Part shown: positions 39,001-50,800 of the stretch, piece by piece | Layout of the letters: every line of letters starts with the position of its first letter | How positions within the stretch are numbered: position 1 is the stretch's first letter | NCBI GenBank assembly: GCA_003864495.1 | Contig: ML133438.1 | Span: 434,001-498,000, forward strand | Direction of reading: 5' to 3' | DNA: 64,000 nt | Origin: Nemopilema nomurai | Lineage: Eukaryota; Cnidaria; Scyphozoa; Rhizostomeae; Rhizostomatidae | Notes under the pieces: model-generated | The model's database searches: none | Told to the model about the DNA's origin: nothing | Seen by the model: only the letters and a program-made list of their open reading frames with translations | Translations under genes and position numbers: made by a program

Positions 39001-42000
39001 TGAGCCCTAGTTTCCAAGCACTGTTTGTCTTCAAATGCATATTTTCTTACTGAAAACAAACATATCAGTGCCTATTTGTCGAAAATAGCTCACAAAAACT
39101 ACATTTTGTACAGCCAATTTAACTTTATACCACCAAATATTCGAGTTTATTTCTTGCACAGGCTTAAAGCAAGAGTGGATATTTACTTCCCCGTTACTTT
39201 TTAGCAACTTTCAAAGTATACCAATGAAGATCACCCGGACAATGCCTCAATCAAAAAGGCACTCCTGCAAATGGAAGAACTCATAGGCTCTCTAAACAGC
39301 TCCATACACAACTCAATGCAAGCATACACAGCTAGGGAATCAGAGGCACGAAAAACAATTAGAAGGTACATTTCCTTCTATTTACTCTTCTCCTTCCTAA
39401 AAGGCCGGCCACCTATCTAGATGTGCATTGGCTTACTTGGCTGAATTCTCTAGTTGGTTCAATCGTCACAGAATCGTACCTCGATACGCCGAATGCTTTG
39501 ACATTTTACCTTGATATGCATTGCAATAAAGTTTTAAGCAACTTTTTTAATATATCATGGGCTAGTGGGGCTTGAGTTTGTCCATCTAATTGTTTTGCTT
39601 GTTGCCAAAGATGATTCTTTGCTTATGAAGAACAGTGGAAACTCGTTGAATGGATTTATGATATATTTTGGGAAGTGAATGTGTTTAACTGTTTCTATCT
39701 GATCAAATGTACAGGACATAGACATAGACTTTCCTTTTCCATTCTTAGCAATTTTGGCAGCTAAATTTGCAGCAATTCTTAATGGATAAAAGTCAGTTGC
39801 TACCTTTTCAAGATGAAACTGAAGAAAATGCCACGGTCTTTGGAATCTAAATATTGTGGCTGGAATCTGGTACTTAAGTAATAAAAGCAGACGATCAGTT
39901 TGAAACTGGTTTGATCATTCTGATGTTAATAAATTTAAAATTTTTCGTTGAAGCTTTATTAGAAGATTGATGTTTATGTGCTTTTGAATTCTAGGCAATT
40001 GTCACGGAGGAAAAAGAAGCCTAGGCCGGCGTCTCTGAACTTGAGGTAAATGGATCTTTAAGTGCAGATAATCGGGGGTCTGGAGCGACTTTGTTGTCAA
40101 ACCAGCAGCCTAGCCTAGTGTGAGATCCTTCCAAAAAATACGAAGTGATTTAGCCAGCACTTTGCTTCTCATGATAACGAAGAGAAAGCTAGCAGAAGAA
40201 ATGTAGGCTGGAGGGTAGTAGTTTACTCTCCAAGCTGATGTATTGCCTAGGCAAAAGATGTTAATATTAAAGATGTTGATATTGTTTTTGTAAAGGGACC
40301 TGAAAGCCACAGATGAGAAGACCCCGAAGGCGACATCGCCTGAGCAGCACGACAAATCTAATAGACGGAACAGTATCGCGGAGCCTTTTCACTTGAAAAC
40401 CGTGAAGGAAAATTCAAATGGAGACGAGCAAGATTCGAAAGAGTGAGGACATTTTATTTGTATATTATTTACGTTGGGTTATTGGTTTCTCTTTCTCTTT
40501 AGAAGATGGGTGCCGATTTAAAAATTTCCAGGAGCTGGGAAAGTGTGTTATCATGTTCCCACGAGGAGATATCATATACACAGAAGAGTTATGCAATTAA
40601 TATTGGGTTTCCATATAGAATCAAATTTTGATAAAGTATGAAAGTAAATTGGATTATCTAGGGGACCCACTGAGTCGAAATGAAGCAAAACACAATGTTT
40701 TTCAGGTGCTGTTTTCACAGTTAGCAAAATTCTTTTAAATCTGCTAAGCCTATTGATAGAGAAGACCTCTTCCACTGTAACTCTTGCATGCCTGTGATTT
40801 ATAAGGAAATGATGAAGGACAAATCACATTTTGCAAATCGAAATATCCGGCTGTGGTTTAAAGGCCAAACTTGTTTTTCAGATCCGGTCCACAGGGGAAA
40901 AGCCTGCGGCTTGGTTCTCTTGGAAATGACGAAACTGGGACAGCTGTTGTTTTGAGGAAGAACAAGAGCGACAGCCGAAAATCGTACGTCAATTTCACGT
41001 TTTCATTTCTTAACGCGAAACGTTATCCTTTTAATGTTTATTTAGAACTATGGTGTGACATACTGAGACTGAACATTGTGAAGAAACGGAGGAAAGTTTG
41101 ATTTTGAGATTGGGTTTGGATTTTCAAGAAGACCTAGAAGAAAGCGAATTTCTAATGGCAAAAGCCAAGCTAAATTTCAAGGCGTTGGCGTTCTATTTTC
41201 GTTTTCACACTCCTTGCATGGCTTTATTTCCATTTTGAAAGTTGCCTTTTTATTTAATATCTGCCTGCGCCAAATTTTGAACAGTCGTAAATGCGAAAGT
41301 AACAATATTTCATCATAACCTTTCCCATACAGGTTTCGAAGGTCTCTTGGTGCTGCGCTGTCATCTTTGTGGTCACCAAGGGAAGACAAGGAGCAAAAGA
41401 GTGCCAGCGACAATTCAAGCCCTTGTCCTGACAGTGACATTCAAGTAGATGCCAATGCGAACGGTAATCTGCCTCTGCGGAGGAAAGTCGGTGTTGCCCA
41501 CCCCTCATCGGCTGTTATTTTGGATTCGGAAATTATGGACACGTCACAGTTAGCGAATAGCGAAGACGCGGCCGTCAAGAAACGTCGGTTTTCGGGGTCA
41601 TTTCGCGAGCGAACTCGGAGCTTTAAGATCCAAGTTAGAAGGCGTTCGGGGACCTGGTTCTCGGCGTCGGCCTTAAAGAACTCCGATCTCAACCTGGCAT
41701 CAAGCGAAAGCCCCAACGGAAACACTCCTACGATAACTGTTTCGGGTGAACACTCGCTAGACGAGGGCTCTCCCCGCACACCTCGTCGCAATACGAAGAG
41801 CCGATCCTCGTTTATGTCGTTGTTTTCCAAGCGTAAACTAAAAGCGAGCGATAGCGATAGTTCAAAGCCGGAAAGGAGAAAGTCGGAGTGCCACACGACG
41901 ACGGAAAACACCGAACTCGCTTACAATCGTATGTCTTCATCTGCGAGTGCACCGATAATTGCACAGCGAAAAGAATCCATGGTTTCGAAAGTGACTGAAG

Positions 42001-42215
42001 TTATTTCAGAAGAAGGCGTAGAGAACATGGCCAATTCCACGGGCACGGAGAACGATGCTGTATTAGAGGAAGAGGCCATTGGCGATGAAAGCCCCCAGGC
42101 CAACGGTTCTATCGCAGTTACAGAAGCAGGTGCAGATCACTCTTCTGAGAAAAAACACAAAAAGGGGAAGATCATGAAAACAATTCGAAATATTATGGGA
42201 AAAGGAAAAAACTGA
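29940..42215 (+). CDS. Dbl-homology RhoGEF, proximal isoform (12 exons)
   Basis: Predicted guanine nucleotide exchange factor for Rho-family GTPases. Exons: 29940-30060, 35939-36118, 36501-36577, 36746-36798, 37870-38008, 38567-38674, 38847-38936, 39205-39365, 39995-40045, 40296-40442, 40882-40983, 41333-42215. Every junction is GT...AG and phase-consistent; the joined frame is 2,112 nt (703 residues plus stop). An in-frame TGA lies three codons before the ATG at 29940. The DH domain covers about residues 101-300: CR1 has EEIFETEKKYISCL, and CR3 has LITPVQRLPRYVLLLR, the most diagnostic DH block. No PH-like sequence follows; instead there is a charged, serine-rich tail of about 390 residues. 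Two other leaders can replace exon 1. What is seen: exons, frames and DH motifs. What is inferred: GEF activity and substrate. I cannot assign an orthologue. A DH-only architecture also occurs in vertebrate ARHGEF33, but no sequence comparison was made. Confidence 0.87.
31396..31694. mobile_element. hAT-type non-autonomous element (MITE), 299 bp
   Basis: The ends are 16-bp terminal inverted repeats with one mismatch: CAGTGGCAGTTTTAGG at the left and CCTAGAACTGCCACTG at the right. CAGTGG-type ends are typical of hAT transposons. The flanks CCTCAAAG (31388-31395) and GTTCAAAG (31695-31702) agree at six of eight positions, consistent with an aged 8-bp target duplication, the hAT length. The inside is G-rich on the left and AT-rich on the right, with no transposase frame. 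It lies in the 5' intron of the RhoGEF. Confidence 0.72.
31961..32028. repeat. 17-bp pyrimidine-rich tandem repeat, 4 copies
   Basis: Four copies of TGCTCCTTGTTCCTTTC run head to tail; the first has TTC for TCC. They lie in a CT-rich block within the RhoGEF 5' intron. Confidence 0.9.
33349..33454 (+). pseudogene. 5S rRNA pseudogene or 5S-derived SINE head
   Basis: From 33371 the sequence follows invertebrate 5S rRNA: TCTCAGATCACCGAAGTTAA (box A region) at 33371-33390, GGGCCAGGTCTGTACCCGGA with ATGGGTGAC (intermediate and box C), then GCCTAGGAACACCTGGTGTT and GTAGGCTT. The 5' third is badly diverged and the helix pairing with the 3' GTAGGC end is largely lost, so this is not a working 5S gene. 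It may be a lone retroposed copy or the head of a 5S-derived SINE; no tail repeat is obvious downstream. Confidence 0.65.
36501..39365 (+). CDS. DH (RhoGEF) catalytic domain, exons 3-8 of the RhoGEF gene
   Basis: Six exons encode the all-helical DH fold that contacts Rho-GTPase switch regions. Exon 36501-36577 gives helix 1 with the conserved Glu of the ETEKKY block. Exons 36746-36798 and 37870-38008 give the segment with HSWFMEQLENRM, the usual H..F...LE.R pattern. Exon 38567-38674 gives VYTDYVNAFP and FRKFIE. Exon 38847-38936 gives the CR3 helix with TPVQRLPRY. Exon 39205-39365 gives QLSKYTNEDHPD and the final helix. About 200 residues in total, the normal DH length, with no frameshift or internal stop. 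The conserved Glu, Gln-Arg and the QRLPRY core are all intact, so the domain looks catalytically competent. Confidence 0.9.
41333..42215 (+). CDS. Last coding exon of the RhoGEF: serine-rich basic tail
   Basis: A single 883-nt exon gives the final 294 codons, joined from a phase-2 donor (TC|gtacgt at 40984) to the acceptor at 41331-41332. The protein is disordered in character: clusters of Ser, Arg, Glu and Asp with several basophilic kinase motifs (KRRFSGS, RERTRSF, RRRSGTW, RRKSE) and an acidic middle. It ends in a lysine-rich stretch (SEKKHKKGKIMKTIRNIMG) with spaced Ile/Met, which could form a basic amphipathic helix and bind membrane. No PH domain is recognisable in this exon or in the three short exons between the DH domain and this one. 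TGA stop at 42213-42215. The membrane role is inference. Confidence 0.85.
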
Positions 42216-42999
42216 TTCACTCTGGGTCCAGAGCAATGGGGATTTGGTTGGCAGTTGGCTAAAAAGGCATGGACACGCGGACAAAGGCCCGTTTGGATAA
42301 AAGCTTAAAATGTTACATCTGCAACTCTCATAACCTGTTGCATTTTAGGAAATATGTTTTTGGCAATTTATTTTCAGAATTTGGCAAACTGTTAAAGCCG
42401 CAATCGTTATGTTGCTTATATTTCAATTCATCAATAGGATTCCCTGGGCCTAAACCATTGCCTCAATCCCCATTCAAAAATATCAGGTCAACTTACACTT
42501 GTAGATTACCTCAACCTAAAAATGTCTTTCCCAATTACATTACTGGATCACCTACATCCAGAATATCTACGAAGCAATATTTTGTCCTTAAGGACCATCA
42601 TAGCAAGATCAAAAGGTCGTATTCTGAAGAATCATTATTCTGCCTGAATTTTTCGCAACGTTATGTCGCAATTATCATGAATTTCCTTGGCGAGAAGCAC
42701 CCTTGAAAATTTTCTCGAAAATTTTTGAATTTTGGATTCCCCGTTCAAGAACTGTTTATACTTCCCTTTTTTGATCCTGTTCTTTAGTAGAGGATCTAAA
42801 CTTGAAAGCAAGAGGCTATCAGAAATAATGATTTGTACAGATCATGTTTATAATATATATCAAAGGAAATAGTAATTGTTTCGTTTTAATGAAAACGATA
42901 ATATTCATAGTTTTTTATCAATATAAATATAAATATATAATTAATTTTATTGAACACGCCAAGTCTTATTTATGAAGAAGTAAATGAGATGTCAATAAA
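42216..42999 (+). other. 3' untranslated region of the RhoGEF with polyadenylation signal
   Basis: After the TGA at 42215 there is no conserved coding frame. The first canonical AATAAA on this strand that I see is at 42994-42999, which would give a 3' UTR of about 0.8 kb. The 42830-42960 part is very AT-rich (repeated ATATAAATATAAATATATAATTAATTTTATTG type sequence, given here in description only), typical of a 3' UTR end. Confidence 0.5.
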
Positions 43000-44202
43000 T
43001 TCTGCGACTATTCCAAAGGCCTTTTTATTTTCTCTTGAAATCATTTTGCTACATTGCATTTTCAAACGGAGGTATTAGTATTTTTCGTATTTTTTGCTAC
43101 CTAGAAACCGAAGGTAGTTTGTACACTGAGAAGCTTTATGCTTATCGAGCAGTGTCCTAGTCCTTCCTCTCGATATGACCACACTTAGTTGTGATTTTGA
43201 CCATGATTCTTTATGCTGGGAATATTACAGTGGAATTACAGGAGGTGGTAGTATTATCGGGGAAAATATGGAAGGTGTGGTGGGTAAAGATGTCTCTCAG
43301 TTTTCAAAAGGTTGAGGCTTTTCAGGGAAATTACATGTTCACGAAATGTGGCTGATTTGTTTATCAATATAGTGTCTGACTTTTGTACGGAGCCTTTGCA
43401 ATAGTGCGTAAATGTTTCCAGGTTTATGCTTGCAGCAAGTCTAGTTGGCCTCAATTCCTAATTCATGATGTTCTTACCAGCCCCCCTTTTGTATTCAAGA
43501 CTTAACGTGGTTTGGAAGTAAGCACAAATTTAGTACACGCTTTTTTATAAGGAACCACTTTATAAGGAACCTACATGTAGAAGGCCGAAATATTTAAAGA
43601 ACTTATACTACTAAAAATGAAATCCCTAAGGAACTTTTCGATTTGAAATATTTTTATAACTGCAAGCATCAAGATCTAAAAAGCCGGTTCCATTCATTTG
43701 CAGCCAATACTCGCATAGATTGTTTGCTATTCGTGTGTCAAGTGCTTCATTGAGTAGTTTCTGCATATGCTGTCTCGCCCCTCTCTCTATTAAGTGTTAA
43801 GGCTTATCATAGTCAAAGCACCGAAAGTGACAACTTAAGGAACTTTTAAGGAACTTTTGGTACTAAAATCTTATGATTTGATGTCTACAAATAAGGAACT
43901 TTTGGAACTAGGCCTTGAGGTAGGTTCCTTATAAAAAGCGTGTACTTGAAAAAGCTTAAGGGGTGAACCAGCCATCGAGTACCCAGGCTGACGGCACGAT
44001 TCGGTATCCCATGGCCACTTGCAGTTAACCGGAGCGGTGGCCTCGCTTTCAATCCACGTTTAGGCCTGGCGTTCGCTTTTGAAAAGGAAAAATTCTGGCA
44101 CTCATGTAAACAAAACGTTTCAGTGTACACCTGTCGGTATTTTAATGTTCGTTACGATCAAACAATAAGGTACACTTCTAGCCTTTATTGCATCTTATCA
44201 AG
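43000..44202. other. Intergenic spacer between the RhoGEF and the ankyrin-GH20 gene
   Basis: About 1.2 kb. A third of it is the foldback element at 43533-43945, whose right end lies only 257 bases before the ankyrin-GH20 start codon, so it may overlap that gene's promoter. No other feature seen. Confidence 0.6.
43533..43945. mobile_element. Foldback/MITE-like element with terminal inverted repeats, 413 bp
   Basis: The left end starts GTACACGCTTTTTTATAAGG and continues AACC; the right end is its inverted copy, ending GGTTCCTTATAAAAAGCGTG then TAC (one base shorter in the T run). Inside are repeated TAAGGAAC(C/T) motifs at 43548, 43562, 43627, 43836, 43847 and 43891, so both subterminal regions are internally repetitive. 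No transposase and no clear target duplication are visible. It sits between the RhoGEF 3' end and the ankyrin-GH20 start codon. Confidence 0.6.
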
Positions 44203-47200
44203 ATGGCTGACAATATGAGTAAAGCAAAGCGCAAAGGTGTCATCTTGTGTCAGGATGGTGAACTTGACATAGAAGATCCTACTATCGAAGAGGGTTTTGA
44301 TGATATGAAAGCTGCTATAATGACTGGAAGAACAGATATTTTAAGGATTCTTTTATCTGCAGCTCAGTCGTGTGAGTATGAGTTTATTGACTAACAATGT
44401 TATTCAGTATTTTGGGACTTAAAAGTTCCGATCAACGGATATTGGTGTGATTTGATGTATTTGATCAAAAGATCTCCTAGACATCAAAACTAACTCAAGT
44501 AAATTGGCTGTTTTGAAAGCAAAGTTCAAGACAGTATATCATGTTTCCTAAGCTTTTAGTTTGAGCATAATATACTTATTCTCTGCGCTGAATTATAGTA
44601 TTATCCCACTACGAAATTAAGACTGGTTGGAAAACCAATGAGGGACACCTGCTTAAGCATGCATAACCCATCTCAAATAATTTTCTCACAGTATACTATG
44701 AAATGTGTCGAAGTTTAAAAATCTAAGGTATTTCAAAATGATGACGACCTCAAATTTTGCATTGGTAATATTTCATGGTGGGAGAAAGACAGGCTATGCA
44801 GACCTCTTATTTTTTGATTCCCTTGTGTCTTAATAGAAGAACAGCACAGTAAAGATTATCCTGAAATACCTAAAGAATCTTCAGTAGCTAGAAATTATCT
44901 GCCCCAATCCCCTGTGAATAGAGGTTCAATATTAATATTACTTTTTTCAAATAGTAGAATGTCAGGTTGTATATGGAGAATGGATGGTTGACATGGACAC
45001 ATATTTCTGTAGTTGTAAACTGCTTGTGAGGGAGGGTCTTGTTAATTCTTCAAAATCAGCCCTCGTAAATGAAATAATTTTCCTGTCTAGCCAGTGTGAC
45101 TGGTTTTCAACAAGCATCTGTTTATCGTTTCAAATAAACATTGTTTCACTTGATGCTCCTCAAAATTCTATAGAAAAAATTTTTATGTGGAAATTTGATG
45201 CTAAATGGACAAATAGTTTGCTTGTAATTTTAAAACTTTCCCTTTCAGACAGAGAAGAAGAAGATGTTTTTGATGAGGATGATGATGATTTTGACGATAA
45301 CAAAACTAGAAAAGTTCCAGCAGAAGAAGAGGAAATCTTAGACTTGCTGCAAATGCTGTTGAATTTTAGAGATAACGATGCTGGAACTGGGCTGCATTAT
45401 GCTACAAAGGTTTAAAGAATCTTCATTTTAAATATCTTTAAATATCATTTTAAATATTTTAAATATCTAGAATCTTATCAGCACTGTTTGAAAATCTGAA
45501 CAAGCCCTCTTTAAAAAATCAAATGGACATTATCTTGCTACAATTAAAGTTGCTACTTGGCATCTGTTATTTAAAGGGCTCTATATTTAATAAGCAGAGC
45601 TGTGCACATTTGGTGCGGTAGCTGTGAGCTATTATTAGTCTTATTGCAAGTCCCATACGTGAAATCAAGACTTAGATTGTTAAATATGGGGTGAACTGCA
45701 GCAGAAGGCAAGCTATTTACAATTATAGAGTCCTAATTAAATTTGCAAGCATAAATATCTGGGTGTTTTGGTGGCCACAGGCCTGCCTTGAAAATTGTTC
45801 ATCACTTCATAATCTGCTACTCAAGAAATGATTGCTATTCACATTGAAAGTTTTAGAATGCTCTGTTTACGATGAAAGATTCTATTTATTGACATTTTCT
45901 AACCACAATAGCGAGTGACAGTTTTGAAATATGCAAGAAACTGCCAGTAAAGGTTTTCTCTACAGCATTTTTGTAAAATCTTTTGTTGGCCATGATTGTG
46001 AAATAGGAATTTAGTTCTACACTTATTGACTGCCTTGGAGTAATTTGTATTTTTTATTAACAAATCCTGTTTTCTAGATGGACAGAGCAGATATGGTGAG
46101 GTCTCTCATGGCTGCAGGTGCAAATCCTACATTGAAGAACTGTGAAGGTGCAACACCATTGAGTTACTGTCAAAGCAGCCAAATGGAAAATGCATATGTT
46201 GGTGCTTTGATGCAGGCTGTGGCACAGTCAAAGTAGGTGATTTAACCTGTTAGAAAGTGTTGATTTGCAGAAGTTTTTACAAGAAAATGACAAAGTAAAA
46301 GCATCATTCTAGTGTTATAATTGTTTCATGGTAATGCCATAATTGAATTGATTTTGAGGAACCAGTTTTAAGGAACCAATACTGCTTTGATTGTTACTTA
46401 GAGGTGTTTCTGACAACGTTTGCCAATTATGCAGTTGGTATATAAAGAGGAAGATATCTGACTTCTCTTTTGTATTAAGGAATTTTATGCATGTATTTAT
46501 AATGGATTCTCTCAAGGGTACAGCTTTGTGTTAAATGCCAGTCACATAAGCACTATTGAACTAGAAATATATGTAGCAAGAACATATTGCAGACTAACAC
46601 TAGAGCCTTTTTTCAATCAGACTTTGGAGTCTTAAGTGATTCGTGTATTTAGAAAACTGTTAACTTTTAAATTTTTTAAATTGCTCATTTGCTTGCACTC
46701 CTTGAAACAAAAAAAACAGTGTGTTGAGCTTTCTTCCTATTTTTTGCTCCCATTAATTTCCATGTTGATTTCAGGCAATACAGAGTGAGCCTTCTGCTTG
46801 AAGCTGGGGTAGACGTCAATGCTGGCGATGGAGCAGATAGTGACAACAAAGTGCTGCATTGGGCTGCAAGTTTTGGGGACCTTGAGACAGTCAAATTGCT
46901 CTTAGGTAAAGTGATGCTTCTGATATCATTTTACTTTAGTTTGCAAATGCAGCAAATCTAAGAGTAATTAATCCAGAAACTCAAATTAAGTTGATTATCA
47001 GTAGCAAGCAAATAGAGTGTTGATGGAGGAGAGAGTATGAAATAGATATGCCAATAACCTGAGATTTTTGGTTGAAAAGGGCCTTAGAAATGGCCTTTTT
47101 GAGCATTATCAACTTCTTCCTATGTAAGGAGCAGAATGAATTGCATTTTGAAAATATAATTTATCTACCCTGCTCAAATTGCATTTTTAAGGTCCGTATT

Positions 47201-47858
47201 GGTTTTTTGGCCTTGCAGTCAATCAACTTTTGACCATGGAACTCAAAAGCATAGAGATATGATCTGAATTATTTTTCTTATTAAGTGGCAAGGCCATGTT
47301 TTTCTGGCAGCCATTTTGCTATTTTGACAATTCTGCTGCAACCTTAGATTACGGTGCAGATGTGAACGCAGTGAATGCGGACGGCTCCACTCCTCTCCAT
47401 GACGCAATAACACGCGGAGACGAGGCAATTGTTTTGGAACTATTGAATCGTGGCGCAAAAGTCAATATCGTGCCATTTAAAGGGTAAGGGTCACCATAAA
47501 CATATTCATTATTCAGGTTGATAAGTTGCTGATTTTGTCATAGCTGATGATTTAGATGACATGCTATAAGCCATTTGTTATCCCTGCAATTGTGATAAAA
47601 TCGAAGGGTAAAGAGACAGTCTTGTGTAAGTAGGTCAAACTGTCAATAAATTTCATAACATTGAATGTTTTGCTTTGAATCTGAATGGTTTTACACGTTT
47701 TTTTCATTGGAACATTGTAGCTTCGTATTTTCCCAGATCCATGATGGGGAAAAGCTGTTACGATGTTGCTGCTGGCAAAGAGAATATTCGTACCCTACTT
47801 GAGGTTCATTTGCTGACAAACAGCGGTCATGTCAATGGAGAACTCACGGAACAAACAG
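44203..47858 (+). CDS. Ankyrin-repeat region of the ankyrin-GH20 protein (exons 1-6)
   Basis: The start ATG at 44203 is in good context (ATCAAGATGGCT). Exon 1 holds a first repeat-like helix pair (MKAAIMTGRTDILRILLSAA). Exon 2 inserts a very acidic loop (EEEDVFDEDDDDFDD) and continues with TGLHYATK. Exon 3 gives MVRSLMAAGANPTLKNCEG and TPLSYC. Exon 4 gives VSLLLEAGVDVNAGDG and VLHWAASFGDLETVKLLL. Exon 5 gives YGADVNAVNADGSTPLHDAI, a textbook repeat, then VLELLNRGAKVNI. Exon 6 has a degenerate capping repeat (SCYDVAAGKENIRTLLEVH). About five repeats, all in frame. Ankyrin repeats bind protein partners; no partner can be named from sequence. Confidence 0.88.
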
Positions 47859-50800
47859 GTGCTTAGCAAACACAATCTTCTGCAATGCATTTTGATGTCT
47901 TATTTTTTATTATGGGGTTTTTCAAATAAAACATGGACCTGACACTTACAACATAATCTTTTAAATTTCTTTTAGCAGAATTTCGTATGAGTGTCAATTT
48001 TTCGTACGTAAATGACATTTCCTTCATTCTAAAATTCAAACCGTGTGCGGTTGAAGTATTTTAGCTCCAAAACATTCTTGCATTAAAGAAAATAGAAGAT
48101 AAATCGAAATAGAACGGATGTAAAATACTACAATCGAATCGACAATCAAATTGCTTCTTGTTCTTCTAATTGTTCTTCTAATGTCAAAATGTTTCATAAT
48201 TGAACAAAAACCACCTGACAAAAATTTTAAGCCAATCGCCTGACCCTGGTCGTTTAGTGTATCACAAGATTTAGAACCTCAATTTTAACGATTCATAGAA
48301 AAAAATCAATGGTTTGAATTTCGATCTTTAAAGGCACCTATATTTCATGTTTTTATCAGACACATCTGGTCTTAGTTGTAGTATCAGACAATTATAGTTG
48401 TTTTCCTTTGTTTTCCGTCTAAGCTAGTATTAGTATTGTCTTCGCAGATCTTACACAGTATTTGATGTCATGAAGCTTATGTAACCTAAGCTGGCAACAT
48501 GGCTTCCCTAGCTCTCATACTTCTCATACTCTTTTTTCTTCTTAAAACGTCATTGGACGTAAAAACTTGCTGAGTATTCAAGCAATTACTATTCTTATAC
48601 AACGTATTGATGTTCTTTTCAAGGAGACGCTGCTCCAGCTTCAGAAGATTCTGAGAGCTCAACAACAACAACATTGGCCCCAGACATGCTAGCTGCTGCT
48701 TCAGAAACCCAAGGCCCCCCTGAGAATTCTAAAGATTCCCCATCAGTCGACAGCACACCAAGGCAAAAGCAATTCCAGCCCATACTTTTACCACCAAAGT
48801 CACCCATGCGACTCTTTTTGCCCACGATGACCAAACTGGATCTGGGTGTTCTTCAACTCTGGCCTCCGCCTCAAAACATTCTCCAGTACAAGGGCACCTT
48901 CTATGTCCCACCAATCAGTTTGAAAGTCGTTTTGGTATCTTCCAGAATCACGTCGTCATGTAAGAAGCAACTTGTTTCGATTACTAGTAGAAGTACTGAC
49001 AATTCATTGAAAATTTATGGGAGCCTGCGATCTAGGGAATGAATTTGAAAACCTAATGAAGTTGTAGTAATCGAACGCCAATGTTTAGTCAATGAACTGC
49101 ATGTTTGCACGTTTTCCGCTTTGCAGCTAGTTTTTATCGTATGTTCAATATCGACTGTGCTTTTTAAAACTTCGTCCTTGCAACGATGCTATCTGTCTCT
49201 TTTTCATTCAATGTTTGTTACGCCACTTGTAGTCGCATGCATAATCATTGATCTCGTTTAGTTTGCGTTTCAAGATTATTTTGGCGTTTGACAACGTCTG
49301 CATTCATTTTAGCTCACTTGGCTGATTTTAACAAACTAATTCAAGTCCTGCGACCGAAGATTCAAAACCTAGGGTTCGACTTGGAAGCGGAAATTTCTAG
49401 CTCTTGTGAGTGAAAGCCAACTTAAAAATGTTTTTTCTAATTCCAATGCAGATTTTGATTTCTTCACCTTTAAAATTATTATACTGCTCTGAAAACTAAC
49501 TACCACGAAGGGGAACTTCTTTTTGTGTGCTTGCAAAAGTGTTTAATTTTTTGTTCCAACGAATCAAGTTTGTGTAGCCTTTTATAGAAAAGTGACATCC
49601 TATCGCTTCATGCAACCGTATCTAGTGTTGTAATGACTTTTTCAATGTCATCCCTGCTCTTTATACATCCCCTTGTGTAACCATAGAAAAATTCAGTGAA
49701 ATATTTAACGTCGTCTGTTTTCCTCTGGTCACCATTGAATGCATCACGATCTGGTCGTTTTAGACACCTTATCAACGAGCTCTATGAAGGGCTGTATCGA
49801 ATGCTTCATTGATTCTTCAACTATATTGGATGACGAGGAATACAAGCTTCATATATCAACAAAAAAGGTACAGTATTAGATATAGTTCTTTTATTAAAAT
49901 TTTATAGGCACAATAGAGTTTTTTCCTGATATTTTCAAAGCACAAGACACCAGAATAAAGGGCCAAAGTGTATGAAGCATAAATCTAGTTATTGCCCGAA
50001 ATTTGAAAGTTAGAAAAGAGAGTATGTAAGGGTTATTGTATCTACCACGCTATAGAAGTAAGTCCGTAGTAGAAGGTTAGATTAGGTTAGGAATCCTTAC
50101 TAGGTTCAAGTTTGAATCTAATCTAATCAAGTTTAAACTTTTTTTTCCTCACTGCTGTATATAGCTAAGTGTCTCTTTTTAGGTAAAGATCATCGCCAGT
50201 GGTATGAAATCATTGTTCTACGCCTTCAACACTTTCATCCAATGCCTCAGAATATTTCAAGGAAAAGGACTACCGCTTTTACAGGTAGTGTTCTCCTTTC
50301 AACTTCTGCAAAGCTTTAGTACGTGATGTAGTGCTTCTTATCAACTTTTTTAACGTATAACGTACTTGGTGTAAACACTTACACTTCTATATCAAATGAT
50401 ACTTATGTTTTTGCAAGCATCTTATCCAAAAAGTGCTAGATCTAGAAATCCAGTGAATTGTTGCTGATAACATATTGTACCTTTAAACAGATATCTGACG
50501 CACCGGAAAGCAGAATCAGAGCTGTTCAGCTGGACTTCAGAGAAAGAGATTTGCCTAAATTTGTAAGTCATTGTCAGCACCATTCAGTGCTCAATAATAG
50601 CCTTCAGAGTAGAATACCCATTGAAATGCCACTACTTTTCAGTATACTATGACACCCTTGTCTTGCTAGTCACACGCCATTTAGGGGTACAGTTCTATAG
50701 CGAATAAACCACCTACTGGTACACTGATAGGTTTTGACTCCTGTCTTGGTTTTGTTGACGGCATGATACGATTTTGGTTTTTCTGACTACATCGTAAGGT

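Noticed and set aside
41441..41911. 156-codon minus-strand frame
   Set aside because: Exact antisense shadow of the RhoGEF tail exon, an effect of its serine/arginine codon bias.
42269..42706. 145-codon plus-strand frame after the RhoGEF stop
   Set aside because: Begins with no splice or start context, lies entirely in the 3' UTR and has no protein-family character.
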